A stretch of 64,000 nucleotides of DNA from Bacteroidota bacterium (GCA_023251435.1 JAHEYU010000009.1:1-64000), one strand, 5' to 3'. Numbered from the stretch's first letter, positions 35,706 to 43,780 are shown. Translations and numbers: made by a program. The notes: generated by a model not told the origin, from the letters alone.

Positions 35706-35897
35706 TTAGTATGCACAATACATAGATAACAATCCCATACCTAATGCTGTAGGCCCACAAATTAACAACCCCACAAGGCCAAAACATGATCCAACCGAAG
35801 CAGCAAATCCAACTGTTGCGATAAATTTCTCAGCAGAATCACTACATTCACCACCACCATTTAGGCTTTCCATTTTTTCAAAACTCAATTCTTTCAT
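35706..35897 (-). CDS. double-glycine-leader peptide precursor (bacteriocin/RiPP-like)
   Basis: 63 residues. Leader of 15 residues, MKELSFEKMESLNGG, with hydrophobic residues at -12, -7 and -4 and GG at -2/-1, the layout recognised by C39 peptidases. The predicted core is 48 residues, starting GECSDSAEKF. It holds four cysteines (core 3, 23, 32, 46) and a Gly-rich hydrophobic stretch with GSCFG and ALGMG segments, ending MYCAY, which could insert into membranes. The ATG at 35897 is chosen because the leader then has the usual length; the frame stays open for 39 codons upstream through the structured element. It is first in a leftward unit that contains a C39 transporter and a CxxC redoxin. 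No modification enzyme (LanM, YcaO, radical SAM) is adjacent, so a disulfide-bonded class II-type peptide is most likely. Confidence 0.78.
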   Translation of the reverse strand: MKELSFEKMESLNGGGECSDSAEKFIATVGFAASVGSCFGLVGLLICGPTALGMGLLSMYCAY

Positions 35898-35982
35898 AAC
35901 GTAAAAATTTAAGATTTTAATTTTACCTTCACGAACCCAATTATACCTACATGTAGTATCGTGCATGTTTACCACATAAGGC

Positions 35983-36087
35983 CGACCCGTTCTTGAAAGA
36001 TGGAAAGGCTCCAACTCTTGGCCGCACCGGCGGGTCGTACCCGGCAGAATTTCGACTCTCGGCAGGGAAATGTAACCCGGTGCGGCC
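35983..36087 (-). other. GC-rich interlocking inverted repeats upstream of the precursor
   Basis: Two perfect stems interlock. CGACCCG (35983-35989) pairs with CGGGTCG (36031-36037), and GGCCGCACCGG (36020-36030) pairs with CCGGTGCGGCC (36077-36087). The left arm of the second stem lies inside the loop of the first, so together they would form a pseudoknot, or alternatively two exclusive folds. The block is far more GC-rich than its surroundings and lies 86-190 nt upstream of the precursor start, in its likely leader transcript. I do not recognise a known riboswitch, tRNA, attC site or intron domain. Confidence 0.55.
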
Positions 36088-36198
36088 TACTCCACGAATT
36101 TGTTAATGCTCATATTTTGGACATAATTTTGGCATGATTGAAAAATGTTGTTGCCGTTCTGATTTATAAATGTAAATGGGTAATCAATTCCGAAAGTT

Positions 36199-36512
36199 TC
36201 CTAATCCTTCACTGAACAAGCGTTCTTCATTCTTTTCTTTAGACTGGCTCGAAATCGAATATTATGTGTAGCTAATTTATGAAATAAACCCTTAATAACA
36301 AAATGTTTTTTATCCCCCCCCATTTAAATATTTGTATCTAATTGTGATACAGGGAATTGTAATATACATATTTAATAACATGCATAAAGTGATGAAAATA
36401 AATCAAAAACGAGGGTTACCTTATGCTTTTTTCAGGAATTAATCCGTCAGGGTTTGTTGCATTTCAGCCGAACATTCGTACCAGAAGTTGTTCTGTAAAC
36501 TGTTCTAAAATA
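36199..36512. repeat. decayed copy of the region 3' of the LytTR gene
   Basis: Patches match 41420-41790 in the same order: AATCCTTC(n4)GAACAAGCGTTCTTC, then CCCCCCATTTAAATA, then CGAGGGTTACC and GGAATTAATCCGT, then ATTTCAGC. Last comes TCTGTAAACTGTTCTAAAA, which resembles the last codons of the LytTR gene (minus strand). The first two blocks have the same 108-bp spacing in both places. No gene is present in 36088-36517 apart from this relic. Confidence 0.55.
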
Positions 36513-36517
36513 AGCTT

Positions 36518-36709
36518 TTGGGCAAAATCTGGATTCATATTCAGGACGGAACCAAAGATGGCGAAAACTTTGACCTGACCATTACCACTCTTGACAAAGC
36601 TGTTGTTGATGACGTGGTTACTTTTGAAGGAACCATTACCCTGAAAAAGGATTTCGGCTACGGTTATTTTTACGAACTGATTATGGAAGATGCCAAACTG
36701 GTGAAATAA
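36518..36709 (+). pseudogene. truncated 3' copy of the OB-fold lipoprotein gene
   Basis: From 36520 the sequence matches 30983-31172 (the end of the OB-fold lipoprotein gene) over 190 bp without gaps, differing at only about a tenth of positions and ending at the same stop codon position. The encoded 62 residues keep the OB-fold core (WIHIQDGT, VTFEGTITLKKDFGYG). The signal peptide, lipobox and N-terminal domain are missing and no proper start is present. Differences are mostly synonymous, so the copy may have been functional after duplication or been converted. A terminator follows, as for the intact copy. Confidence 0.8.
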
Positions 36710-36732
36710 AAATCAGTAAAAAGTCAATAGTA

Positions 36733-36773
36733 AAAATCCCCTGTAAGAATTGAACATTTCGACAGGGGATTTT
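36733..36773. terminator. bidirectional terminator
   Basis: 12-bp stem AAAATCCCCTGT (36733-36744) / ACAGGGGATTTT (36762-36773) between the truncated OB-fold copy (+) and the DUF4249 gene (-). Confidence 0.85.
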
Positions 36774-36814
36774 CTTATTTTGTCAATAATGAAAGCCATT
36801 CTGATATAACTTAC

Positions 36815-37705
36815 TCACGGAAGTTCTATTGGGAAACTGACTGTATTTGATCCATACAATAAGCCATATCCTCCTTTAATATTCGATTTCAGGATGGGTG
36901 GTTCTGCAAAACCGAATTCCATGCCATCTAGCTGGCTGTAACTTTTGGCATAGTCGTACACATCACGACTTACAGTACCAATCCTAATAATCAAAGGTTT
37001 ATAATAATGTGAAACCTGCCAATTTTCACGATACTTTAATCCAAAGCTATATTGGTGTACCTGATGGGTAAATCCACATTCGTTGCTGTAAATACTCATA
37101 CCACCTGCACCAGTTCCACAACTTTCAAAATAATTTCTGCCTTGAATAAAAGGGTAGCGCATAAAAAAAAGTGATTCATTGTTTTTTGTAACAACCTGAA
37201 TTGAAAAACAGGACTCTTTTTCATTGGGTTCAGAAATTGAAAATGAAAACAGACCATTTTCCGAACCTGATCCATACACATAACCAATTTCTTCAAATTT
37301 AAAGCTGCTTATTTCGGGTTTTGCAGGCAGGGTAATTTCTTCTGATTCCGCCTTGCCATATTGTTCAGATTGAATAATCAACTTATATTTATGCCCCGCC
37401 AAAAGCTCGACAGAGGGTGAAGCCGGAAGACCATAAAAGCCTTTCCCTGTATATTCTAAATCAATCAGTTTTACTCCGTTTTCATAAAGTGCGGCTGAAG
37501 CATCTTTTACAATCAGAGAATCAGACCGCAAATATTTTCCAACAGGATTAATTGAATGCGTTATCTTAATTTTCGCTCCTTCATTGGGGCTTAGATAACC
37601 GTTAATCACAATTTTATCTCCTTCGTAAGGTGGCGAGAATTCAATATACTTCGAACACGAAACGAGTAGAAAGGCAAACAACAGATGGATATATTTTCTG
37701 ATCAT
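36815..37705 (-). CDS. DUF4249 lipoprotein
   Basis: 296 residues, lipobox ending at Cys17 (LLVSC). The DUF4249 marks are present: IVINGYLSPNEGAKIKITHS, then a KDASAALYENG segment and LLAGHKYKLIIQ. DUF4249 lipoproteins are regularly encoded next to a TonB-dependent receptor, as here (1-nt gap), and are thought to be the surface-exposed partner of that receptor. The ligand is unknown. It is the last gene of the leftward unit and is followed by a terminator. Confidence 0.88.
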   Translation of the reverse strand: MIRKYIHLLFAFLLVSCSKYIEFSPPYEGDKIVINGYLSPNEGAKIKITHSINPVGKYLRSDSLIVKDASAALYENGVKLIDLEYTGKGFYGLPASPSVELLAGHKYKLIIQSEQYGKAESEEITLPAKPEISSFKFEEIGYVYGSGSENGLFSFSISEPNEKESCFSIQVVTKNNESLFFMRYPFIQGRNYFESCGTGAGGMSIYSNECGFTHQVHQYSFGLKYRENWQVSHYYKPLIIRIGTVSRDVYDYAKSYSQLDGMEFGFAEPPILKSNIKGGYGLLYGSNTVSFPIELP

Positions 37706-37706
37706 A

Positions 37707-40082
37707 CTAGAATTTTACAGAATAATTAATAAACGGCACGATGCCAAACAGGGTGCCCGATTTGTATTTCGATTCGTAGCCAATGGAATAGCCCAAATCA
37801 TCCTTCCCTCCAAAGCTTTTAAAGTTGTCTAAACTGACATAAAACGGGTTAATCCGGCTATATACATTAAAAGCTCCGAAGGAAATGGTTGCCGGATGTT
37901 TCTTCCTTCTGGTCAAAAATTCTTTTGAAAAGGAGATATCCATCCGGTGGTAGTCGGGCATCCGAAGGTTGTTCCGACTGGTATAAACCGGCATTGGGAT
38001 TCCGGACAGATCTTCATGAACGGTGGTTGCCAACGTTGCCGGTTGCCCGGTGTTATAAACAAAATTCATCGAGCATTTCCACTTTTTATTGATTTTATAT
38101 GCCATCGTGGTTTCAAAATCATGGGTCCGGTCGAATCGTGCGAAATACCAGTTCCCATCATTTATCTCATCAAATTTCCGGTAATTACGCGCCAGTGTAT
38201 AACCAAACCATGCATTCAGCCTTCCGGTGGTTTTGCTCACCAATAATTCAAAACCAACCGATTTCCCGATTCCGTTTTGAACGATGTTTTGTTCCCAACT
38301 TTTCGAAACATTGGTAACAAAAGATACTCCCTGGTTGTAATCGATTAATCCAGACAAACGTTTATAATACACTTCGGCCTGCACCGAAACCGGAAACGCC
38401 TTTAAATCTTTTTTTACGCCTGCCGACCATTGGTCAGCCTTCGAAGGCCGGAGGTTTTCAGTTACCGGAGCCCAAACATCTATCGGGAGGCCTTGTCCGG
38501 TATTGGTAAGCTGAAAAACCGGCTGGCTCATGTGACTGTAGGCCAGACTAAAGCTGATGTCGTCAGGCGTTCTTGCCACGGCTTCGATGCGTGGTTCAAG
38601 CGAATGATAAGTGATATCTTTTAAAAATTGGCCGGAATATCTTAAGCCGCCATTCAGGCCAAGCCATCCGGTTAACTGAAACTTGTCTTCGAGGTAGGCC
38701 GAAGCTGAAAAGAATTCGTAACGATTGTTCCTGCTGTCGGGAAGGTTTGTTCCGAGATTTAAATTTTTAAGCTCGTAATAATCGGGATGAAAAACCTGAT
38801 TGGCCAGATCGAAACCAAAAACAATTGAATTTCTCACACCTGTAGTCAATTCGAAGCGTTGTTTAACTGTAAAATCAGCCACTTTCGAACCGGTTGAGGC
38901 CGATGATGGTTCGTATTCGGCGGGTTTTGCGAGCGACTCATCAATTGTTTTGTAATTTAAGTTGAACCGGTTGTAGGTTAGTTGTGAAACTGAAAACAGC
39001 CGGTTGCGAAACTGCCTGGTATAGCGAAGACTTGCCGTTGTGTTTCCCCAATTCAACCCAACACCGGTTCGTTTTGTGTTTTCTTTATTTTTTATGTTCC
39101 AATAATCGTTTCCCGAATAGATACTCAAAAAAAGTCTTTCCTTTTCATTAAAGGTGTAATTCACTTTCGCGTTCAGATCGTACATCAGGTAACTTAACAT
39201 TCCTTCTTTCTCTCCAAGGATTAAATAAAGGGGTAAAGTGATCAACGAAGTGTAGGTCGCCCGCCCCGAAAGCAAATAGGTGGCTTTTCCTTTGATGAGC
39301 GGGCCCTGGTTGGTAATCTGCGAGCTGATGGGCCCAACAGTCATGCTGGTTTCGTTTTTTTGTGTATTTCCTTCCTTCGTGGTGATATTAAGTACCGACG
39401 ACAACCGCCCGCCGTAACGCGCCGGGAAATTTCCCTTGAACAACTCGGCATGTGAAACGGCTTCAGGGTTAAACACCGAAATAAAACCAAATAAGTGCGA
39501 ATTGCTGTAAATAGTCGCGCCATCCAACAAAATCAGGTTTTGATCGGATGAACCTCCCCGTACAAAAAGGCTTGAACTCCCATCTGTGCCGCTATTTACT
39601 CCGGGGGTAAATGCCAACGCTTTAATGATATCGTATTCGCCCAAAAATGGTGGCATTTCTTTGATGCGCGACATAGGGATGACGGTTCGGTTCAGCTCGT
39701 TGCCCAGAGTCGTAACTTTATTTGCCCGAACGGTAACTTCCTCAATAGATGGCGGTTTTAAATAAATGTTCAGCGTGGTGTCATTTTGCAGATTTAGTTT
39801 TACGATTTCGGATTTATAGCCTGAAAAAGAAACGACCATTTCGACATTCCCTTTATTGACAATCCCGCTAAAATGCCCGTATTGATTGCACGCGACTCCT
39901 GTTGACAATTGTACAAACCAGACATTTGAATACGGCAACGACTCGCCTGAAGAAGAATCTTTTACATAGCCGTTAATCGCAACTTTCTGAGAGAAACCGT
40001 TACCAACAATCATTGTAAAAAACAGGACTAAAAAATATTGCATCCTGAAATGGCTGATTTGCCTGTATCTTTTTATGTACAT
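37707..40082 (-). CDS. TonB-dependent outer-membrane receptor (DUF4249 partner)
   Basis: About 791 residues from the ATG at 40082; the ATG at 40043 would give a shorter signal peptide and the frame is open to 40151. After the signal (to GFSQ) comes a carboxypeptidase-regulatory-like domain (about 30-105; INGYVKDSSSGESLPYSNV). A plug follows (about 125-225; GVNSGTDGSSSLFVRGGSSDQNLILLDG), then a 22-strand-type barrel ending in a C-terminal aromatic (YSVKF). There is no SusD gene; the DUF4249 gene follows instead. It likely imports a small organic ligand, peptide or metal complex rather than a starch-like glycan. Confidence 0.92.
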   Translation of the reverse strand: MYIKRYRQISHFRMQYFLVLFFTMIVGNGFSQKVAINGYVKDSSSGESLPYSNVWFVQLSTGVACNQYGHFSGIVNKGNVEMVVSFSGYKSEIVKLNLQNDTTLNIYLKPPSIEEVTVRANKVTTLGNELNRTVIPMSRIKEMPPFLGEYDIIKALAFTPGVNSGTDGSSSLFVRGGSSDQNLILLDGATIYSNSHLFGFISVFNPEAVSHAELFKGNFPARYGGRLSSVLNITTKEGNTQKNETSMTVGPISSQITNQGPLIKGKATYLLSGRATYTSLITLPLYLILGEKEGMLSYLMYDLNAKVNYTFNEKERLFLSIYSGNDYWNIKNKENTKRTGVGLNWGNTTASLRYTRQFRNRLFSVSQLTYNRFNLNYKTIDESLAKPAEYEPSSASTGSKVADFTVKQRFELTTGVRNSIVFGFDLANQVFHPDYYELKNLNLGTNLPDSRNNRYEFFSASAYLEDKFQLTGWLGLNGGLRYSGQFLKDITYHSLEPRIEAVARTPDDISFSLAYSHMSQPVFQLTNTGQGLPIDVWAPVTENLRPSKADQWSAGVKKDLKAFPVSVQAEVYYKRLSGLIDYNQGVSFVTNVSKSWEQNIVQNGIGKSVGFELLVSKTTGRLNAWFGYTLARNYRKFDEINDGNWYFARFDRTHDFETTMAYKINKKWKCSMNFVYNTGQPATLATTVHEDLSGIPMPVYTSRNNLRMPDYHRMDISFSKEFLTRRKKHPATISFGAFNVYSRINPFYVSLDNFKSFGGKDDLGYSIGYESKYKSGTLFGIVPFINYSVKF

Positions 40083-40095
40083 TATCCAGGAAAGA

Positions 40096-40674
40096 TTAAA
40101 ATACATATCCGAATTTGATATCAAGACCGGGCTCAAACTGGGAAAAACCATGTCTTAATTTAATACCTCCGCCAATTTTAGCTTCGAATATGAAATGTTT
40201 GCCCATCGCTCTTCGGAAACCCCATTTGGGAACTATAAAGAAGTTCGGAGTATTGTTTCTAAAACTAAAACTGTCCAAACCAATCCCTGAACTAATACAG
40301 AAAAAGCTTGCCGAATTATTTAAGAAACTGTCATATTTATGTCTTGTTTTTACATTGTAATAGATCCGGGGTTCAAGCAGAATAATTGGGCTGAAGTTTA
40401 TCTCTGTGCTAATCTTGTTGTACTCCTTCGGTTGGTTGTTGTTTTGATCGAGGTCAAATGGAGCTATTCCTGTATTAATGCTGCTCTTTTGCCAGCTTAT
40501 ATTTATGCCAGCTTCTATATTTATGGAGAACTGTTTACCCAGTGCATGTTCGTAACTGTATCTGGCGCCAGGATACCCAATTTGGAGACTGTGAAGGCTT
40601 TCGACTTGCTGTGAGAATGCAGAAAATGCCGACAAAATGTTAATAAGAAGAACAATTTGTGTGATAATTTTCAT
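40096..40674 (-). CDS. small outer-membrane beta-barrel candidate
   Basis: 192 residues with a signal peptide (1-21, AFSQ). The mature part alternates hydrophobic and polar residues in about eight strands and ends in an aromatic (KFGYVF), as in small outer-membrane barrels. Segments such as SLQIGYPGARYSYEHALGK and FEAKIGGGIKLRHGF are typical of DUF3575/OmpX-like Bacteroidota proteins, but I cannot name the family with confidence. It sits 13 nt upstream of the receptor gene (from the 40082 start), so it is probably in the same unit. Confidence 0.6.
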   Translation of the reverse strand: MKIITQIVLLINILSAFSAFSQQVESLHSLQIGYPGARYSYEHALGKQFSINIEAGINISWQKSSINTGIAPFDLDQNNNQPKEYNKISTEINFSPIILLEPRIYYNVKTRHKYDSFLNNSASFFCISSGIGLDSFSFRNNTPNFFIVPKWGFRRAMGKHFIFEAKIGGGIKLRHGFSQFEPGLDIKFGYVF

Positions 40675-40809
40675 ACGTGAATAATTTGTTTTTAATTGTC
40701 GTATGGAACTCGCATGTTGCTAAAAATTATTATAATTCTCATGGGAGTTGTGAAGCAACATGTTCGTTTCATATTATTTCGGATAGTTTGTTGAGCAAGT
40801 ATAAACAGT

Positions 40810-41313
40810 TTATAATGTATATCCAACCAAAATACCAAGATATGCAGAACCATCACCATCATCACCATATAAAGTTGCTATTGCCCCAACCTTTACCTTA
40901 CTTTTAAAAGTATGGTCAAATTGCAATTTAAAATAGTTAAAGGATTTTTGAGTATATTCTTTTTCAAAGACCATGTTTTCATGATATCTTAAATACTTGC
41001 CATAATTAATGCCGGGTCCGACCAAAAGCCTGTTACCATTTCTATTATAGGGTATAAATGAAACAAAAACAGACATACTGTTGATCTCAACCTTATTTTC
41101 ATGTATACTGTTTGCACTACTTTGTCGATATGCAGCTGAAATATCAATTCGCTTAAATAGTTCGACTCCTAATCCCAATTCAGTATTTATACCATTTCTG
41201 CCCAAATGATTAAGGAAGCCACTTGACACAAATGGACTAATTTTTATTTGTGAATATGCAGGGAGATAGAAGACAAGGATTACAAGAATCCAAAATAACC
41301 GTAGTGCTTTCAT
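40810..41313 (-). CDS. outer-membrane beta-barrel-like protein, unknown
   Basis: 167 residues with a signal peptide (1-21, PAYSQ). The mature part has amphipathic strands (GINTELGLGVELFKRIDISAAY, LLVGPGINYGKYLRY, KVGAIATLYGDD) and an aromatic-rich C-terminus, consistent with an eight-stranded barrel. A short acidic GDDGDG loop precedes the last strand. It resembles the neighbour at 40096-40674 in design but not obviously in sequence. The 135-bp gap between them shows no terminator. Confidence 0.55.
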   Translation of the reverse strand: MKALRLFWILVILVFYLPAYSQIKISPFVSSGFLNHLGRNGINTELGLGVELFKRIDISAAYRQSSANSIHENKVEINSMSVFVSFIPYNRNGNRLLVGPGINYGKYLRYHENMVFEKEYTQKSFNYFKLQFDHTFKSKVKVGAIATLYGDDGDGSAYLGILVGYTL

Positions 41314-41728
41314 GTTATGTGTAATTTAATTGTTATAGTATCGCATTCTTAGCAGTTTTGTAAAAATGATTGTCGTGTTTAAACCTACACAACAATCAAT
41401 AGTATGCAATTCTGATTGATGCCAAATCCTTCCCCCGAACAAGCGTTCTTCCTGATTATATTTATTGGCAACCCCATCGAATAGTTTGTTGGGCAAATAT
41501 ATGATAAAAACTACGAATAAAAGTGAATTATTCGCCCCCCATTTACATAATCACATCAATTTAACATCCAGCAACTTAGCCATGTGTAAGTGTTATATGT
41601 TTATAAACACCTATACTTTTTTCATAATAAATGCGAAACAAGGGTTACCATTTTTCGGGATTAATTTGTTACGGCTGGCAACAATTTCAGCAAAAAACGA
41701 TTATAGTAAATTTGGATTTACAGAAGTG
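41314..41728. other. 415-bp noncoding region 3' of the LytTR gene
   Basis: No gene or terminator is apparent. The region contains the blocks AATCCTTCCCCCGAACAAGC, CCCCCCATTTACATA and AAGGGTTACCATTTTTCGGG, which recur in diverged form at 36199-36512. It is therefore one half of an old segmental duplication. Confidence 0.5.
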
Positions 41729-42427
41729 TCATCGTTTTAGAAGATTTCCGCTTCCCATTCTCTCCAGCAACTCTGTTTTAAACTGTTCTGAAACCGGTAA
41801 TTTGTGCGCACCAATCTGAATGAGGTTGCCTTCGATGTGGTCGATCTTTTGAAGATTGACGATTGTGGTACGGTGAACCTTCAGGAAAGACAAACCTTGT
41901 AACTTTTCTTCCCAGCTTTTCATGGTTCCGTGTACTACCAACTTTTTATCGGAACAGTAGATGGTAACATAATCACCACATGATTCGACGAACAGAATAT
42001 CGACGATACCAATCTGATAAATGCGACGATCGGATTTCACAGTGATTTTTCCTTGTGCAGATGGAGTGGATTTAGCGTTGAACCGGTCTTTGGCTTTGTT
42101 TACAGCCTTGCAGAACCGTTCAAACGAGAATGGTTTCAGCAGAAAATCAACAATTTCGAGGTCGAAGCCATCAATTGCATATTGCGGATAGGCGGTGGTA
42201 AAAATAACCAATGGTGGTCGAACCATTGAGCGGAGAAAACTAACTCCGGACATTTCAGGCAGATTGATATCCAGAAACATCAGATCGATGGGGTTATTGT
42301 CGATAAATTCCTGGGCAGAAAATGCATCCTGAAAAGTTCCCAGCCTGTTTAGTCCCGGACAAAGTGCAATGTTGCGTTCTAAAATCGATTGGGCAGCAGG
42401 TTCGTCTTCAATAATGATGCAATTCAT
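41729..42427 (-). CDS. LytTR-type response regulator
   Basis: 232 residues. The receiver domain (1-118) has acidic residues at 7-9, phospho-acceptor Asp53 (FLDINLPEMSG), TTAYPQYA with the conserved Thr, and LLKPFSFERF with the conserved Lys. The LytTR DNA-binding domain (about 130-230) has the QIGIVDILFVESCGDYVTIYC and FLKVHRTTIVNLQKID motifs. It is activated by the histidine kinase encoded 99 bp upstream on the same strand. LytTR regulators bind direct repeats near promoters; targets are unknown. Confidence 0.92.
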   Translation of the reverse strand: MNCIIIEDEPAAQSILERNIALCPGLNRLGTFQDAFSAQEFIDNNPIDLMFLDINLPEMSGVSFLRSMVRPPLVIFTTAYPQYAIDGFDLEIVDFLLKPFSFERFCKAVNKAKDRFNAKSTPSAQGKITVKSDRRIYQIGIVDILFVESCGDYVTIYCSDKKLVVHGTMKSWEEKLQGLSFLKVHRTTIVNLQKIDHIEGNLIQIGAHKLPVSEQFKTELLERMGSGNLLKR

Positions 42428-42435
42428 TTTTTTAT

Positions 42436-42468
42436 AGTTCCAGGTTTAAAGTTTCAAGTTCCAGGTTA
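42436..42468. repeat. AAGTTTCAAGTTCCAGG-type repeat between kinase and regulator genes
   Basis: Low-complexity string of AAGTTCCAGGTTT-like words, in the 99-bp gap between the kinase and regulator genes. Related to 23239-23271 and to the translated copy at 32001-32034. Confidence 0.6.
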
Positions 42469-42526
42469 TCGAAGAAATTTGGGTATTCGATATTGGATAT
42501 TGATGATTGGACATTCTTTTTCCTAA

Positions 42527-43780
42527 TTATTCAGCCATTAATTTCAGCTCTATCCTCAATTCCAGCCTGAATATTCCTTCTTTTTCCTGATATTCAATAG
42601 AATGACAATCAGGGTATATCAAATTTAATCTTTTTTCCACGTTTTTTATGCCAATTCCTCCATTCTTTTCAGCAAAACTTGCTTCACGTCGTGCAACCTT
42701 GTTTTCTGTTTTTAGCAACAACTCATTGCCGTCGAATGCAATGTGCAGTTTTATCTCTGCGGCGTCTTTCCCAACTCCATGTTTGAAACAGTTTTCGGCC
42801 AGTGGAAGCAAAAGCAGCGGAGCAATATCTACTACTGAAAAATTTCCTTCAGTCGTAAAAAGGACCTTTGTAATTTCAGGATTCACCCTTTCTTTCTGAA
42901 GACCAACATAAGTCCGGATGATTTCCACTTCTTTTTCGAGCGGAATGGTCTCGCTGGAAGTGTCGTACAAAACATAGCGCAGAAAATCTGAAAGTTGCAG
43001 GATTACTTCCGGGGTTCGTTCATCTTTTTGCGATGCCATTGAATAAATGGTGTTCAGGTTATTGAACAGAAAGTGCGGATTAATCTGCGATTTCAGTGCC
43101 GAAAGTTCATTCTGGGCAGCTTCACGCTTTTCAATGAGCATTTGCGCGTATTGCCAGATCAGGAATAAACTACCTGTAAAAACCAGGTAAGCAGCAACAA
43201 TCAGCATCAGTTCCCAAATCCGGAAATAAGAAATGTAATACAAGCTGGGAAACAGTTGGTCGATAACGAAATTGAACAAAGCATAATTTAAAAAAGCAGT
43301 CAGCAAAACCAAACCTCCGGCGTATAGCAGATAAACAGCGAAACGGCTTCGGTTAAGAAAACGGACAATTAAAACTTTCAGGTTATAATAAACAGCGACA
43401 AAAATAGTCAGGTGAAAGACTACGACGTAAAGAAAATTCTTTACAAAGTATTCTAAAAAAACCTGAACATCCTCTTTATTCCCGTCGGGTTTAATTCCTT
43501 GAATGACTACATATCCCAAGGGTAACAGAAATAGTACTGAAACTGAAATTTTAATCCAAAGCCATTTTTTCCTTATCAGCCAGATAAACGGAAGGGAACA
43601 ATACAGCAAAAAGAGAAAGTTAACCAAAAGGATAAAATCCCATTCCACGTAAAAACCTTGAATAACGCTGGTTGATTCAACTCCGGGATTTAGAATGACA
43701 TTCCAGAAATTGAAGGAAATAAACCAGAAAAGCAAATGCAGACTGTTTAAAAGTTGGTTTTTTAAGTGTTTGATTTTCAT
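42527..43780 (-). CDS. LytS/YehU-type sensor histidine kinase
   Basis: 417 residues. The N-terminal half is a membrane domain of about six hydrophobic helices (LLFWFISFNFW, FILLVNFLFLLYCSLPFIWLI and others). The kinase core starts with the His_kinase signature LKSQINPHFLFNNLN, where the His is phosphorylated, and ends with an HATPase domain (LLLLPLAENCFKHGV, GGIGIKNVEKRL). It pairs with the LytTR regulator downstream. Its ATG overlaps the stop of the lipoprotein gene by 4 nt (ATGA), so they are translationally coupled. The frame is open 17 codons upstream, but the overlap supports 43780. Confidence 0.9.
   Translation of the reverse strand: MKIKHLKNQLLNSLHLLFWFISFNFWNVILNPGVESTSVIQGFYVEWDFILLVNFLFLLYCSLPFIWLIRKKWLWIKISVSVLFLLPLGYVVIQGIKPDGNKEDVQVFLEYFVKNFLYVVVFHLTIFVAVYYNLKVLIVRFLNRSRFAVYLLYAGGLVLLTAFLNYALFNFVIDQLFPSLYYISYFRIWELMLIVAAYLVFTGSLFLIWQYAQMLIEKREAAQNELSALKSQINPHFLFNNLNTIYSMASQKDERTPEVILQLSDFLRYVLYDTSSETIPLEKEVEIIRTYVGLQKERVNPEITKVLFTTEGNFSVVDIAPLLLLPLAENCFKHGVGKDAAEIKLHIAFDGNELLLKTENKVARREASFAEKNGGIGIKNVEKRLNLIYPDCHSIEYQEKEGIFRLELRIELKLMAE

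Noticed and set aside
35898-36014. N-terminal extension of the peptide precursor to 102 residues
   Set aside because: The extension runs through the GC-rich inverted-repeat region and puts the leader in the middle of the protein. The 63-aa form has a standard double-glycine leader.
35983-36087. tRNA, tmRNA or attC site, because of a TTCGACT string and GC-rich arms
   Set aside because: The bases flanking TTCGACT do not pair as a T-arm, there is no acceptor stem or CCA end, and integron R/L boxes are not seen.
40836-40866. CATCAC-rich stretch as a histidine-tag-like or repeat feature
   Set aside because: It lies within the minus-strand gene 40810-41313 and encodes the YGDDGDGSAY loop, so it is ordinary coding sequence.
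41465-41819. Small plus-strand ORFs between the barrel gene and the LytTR gene
   Set aside because: They overlap the duplicated noncoding region or the antisense of the LytTR tail and show no protein features.
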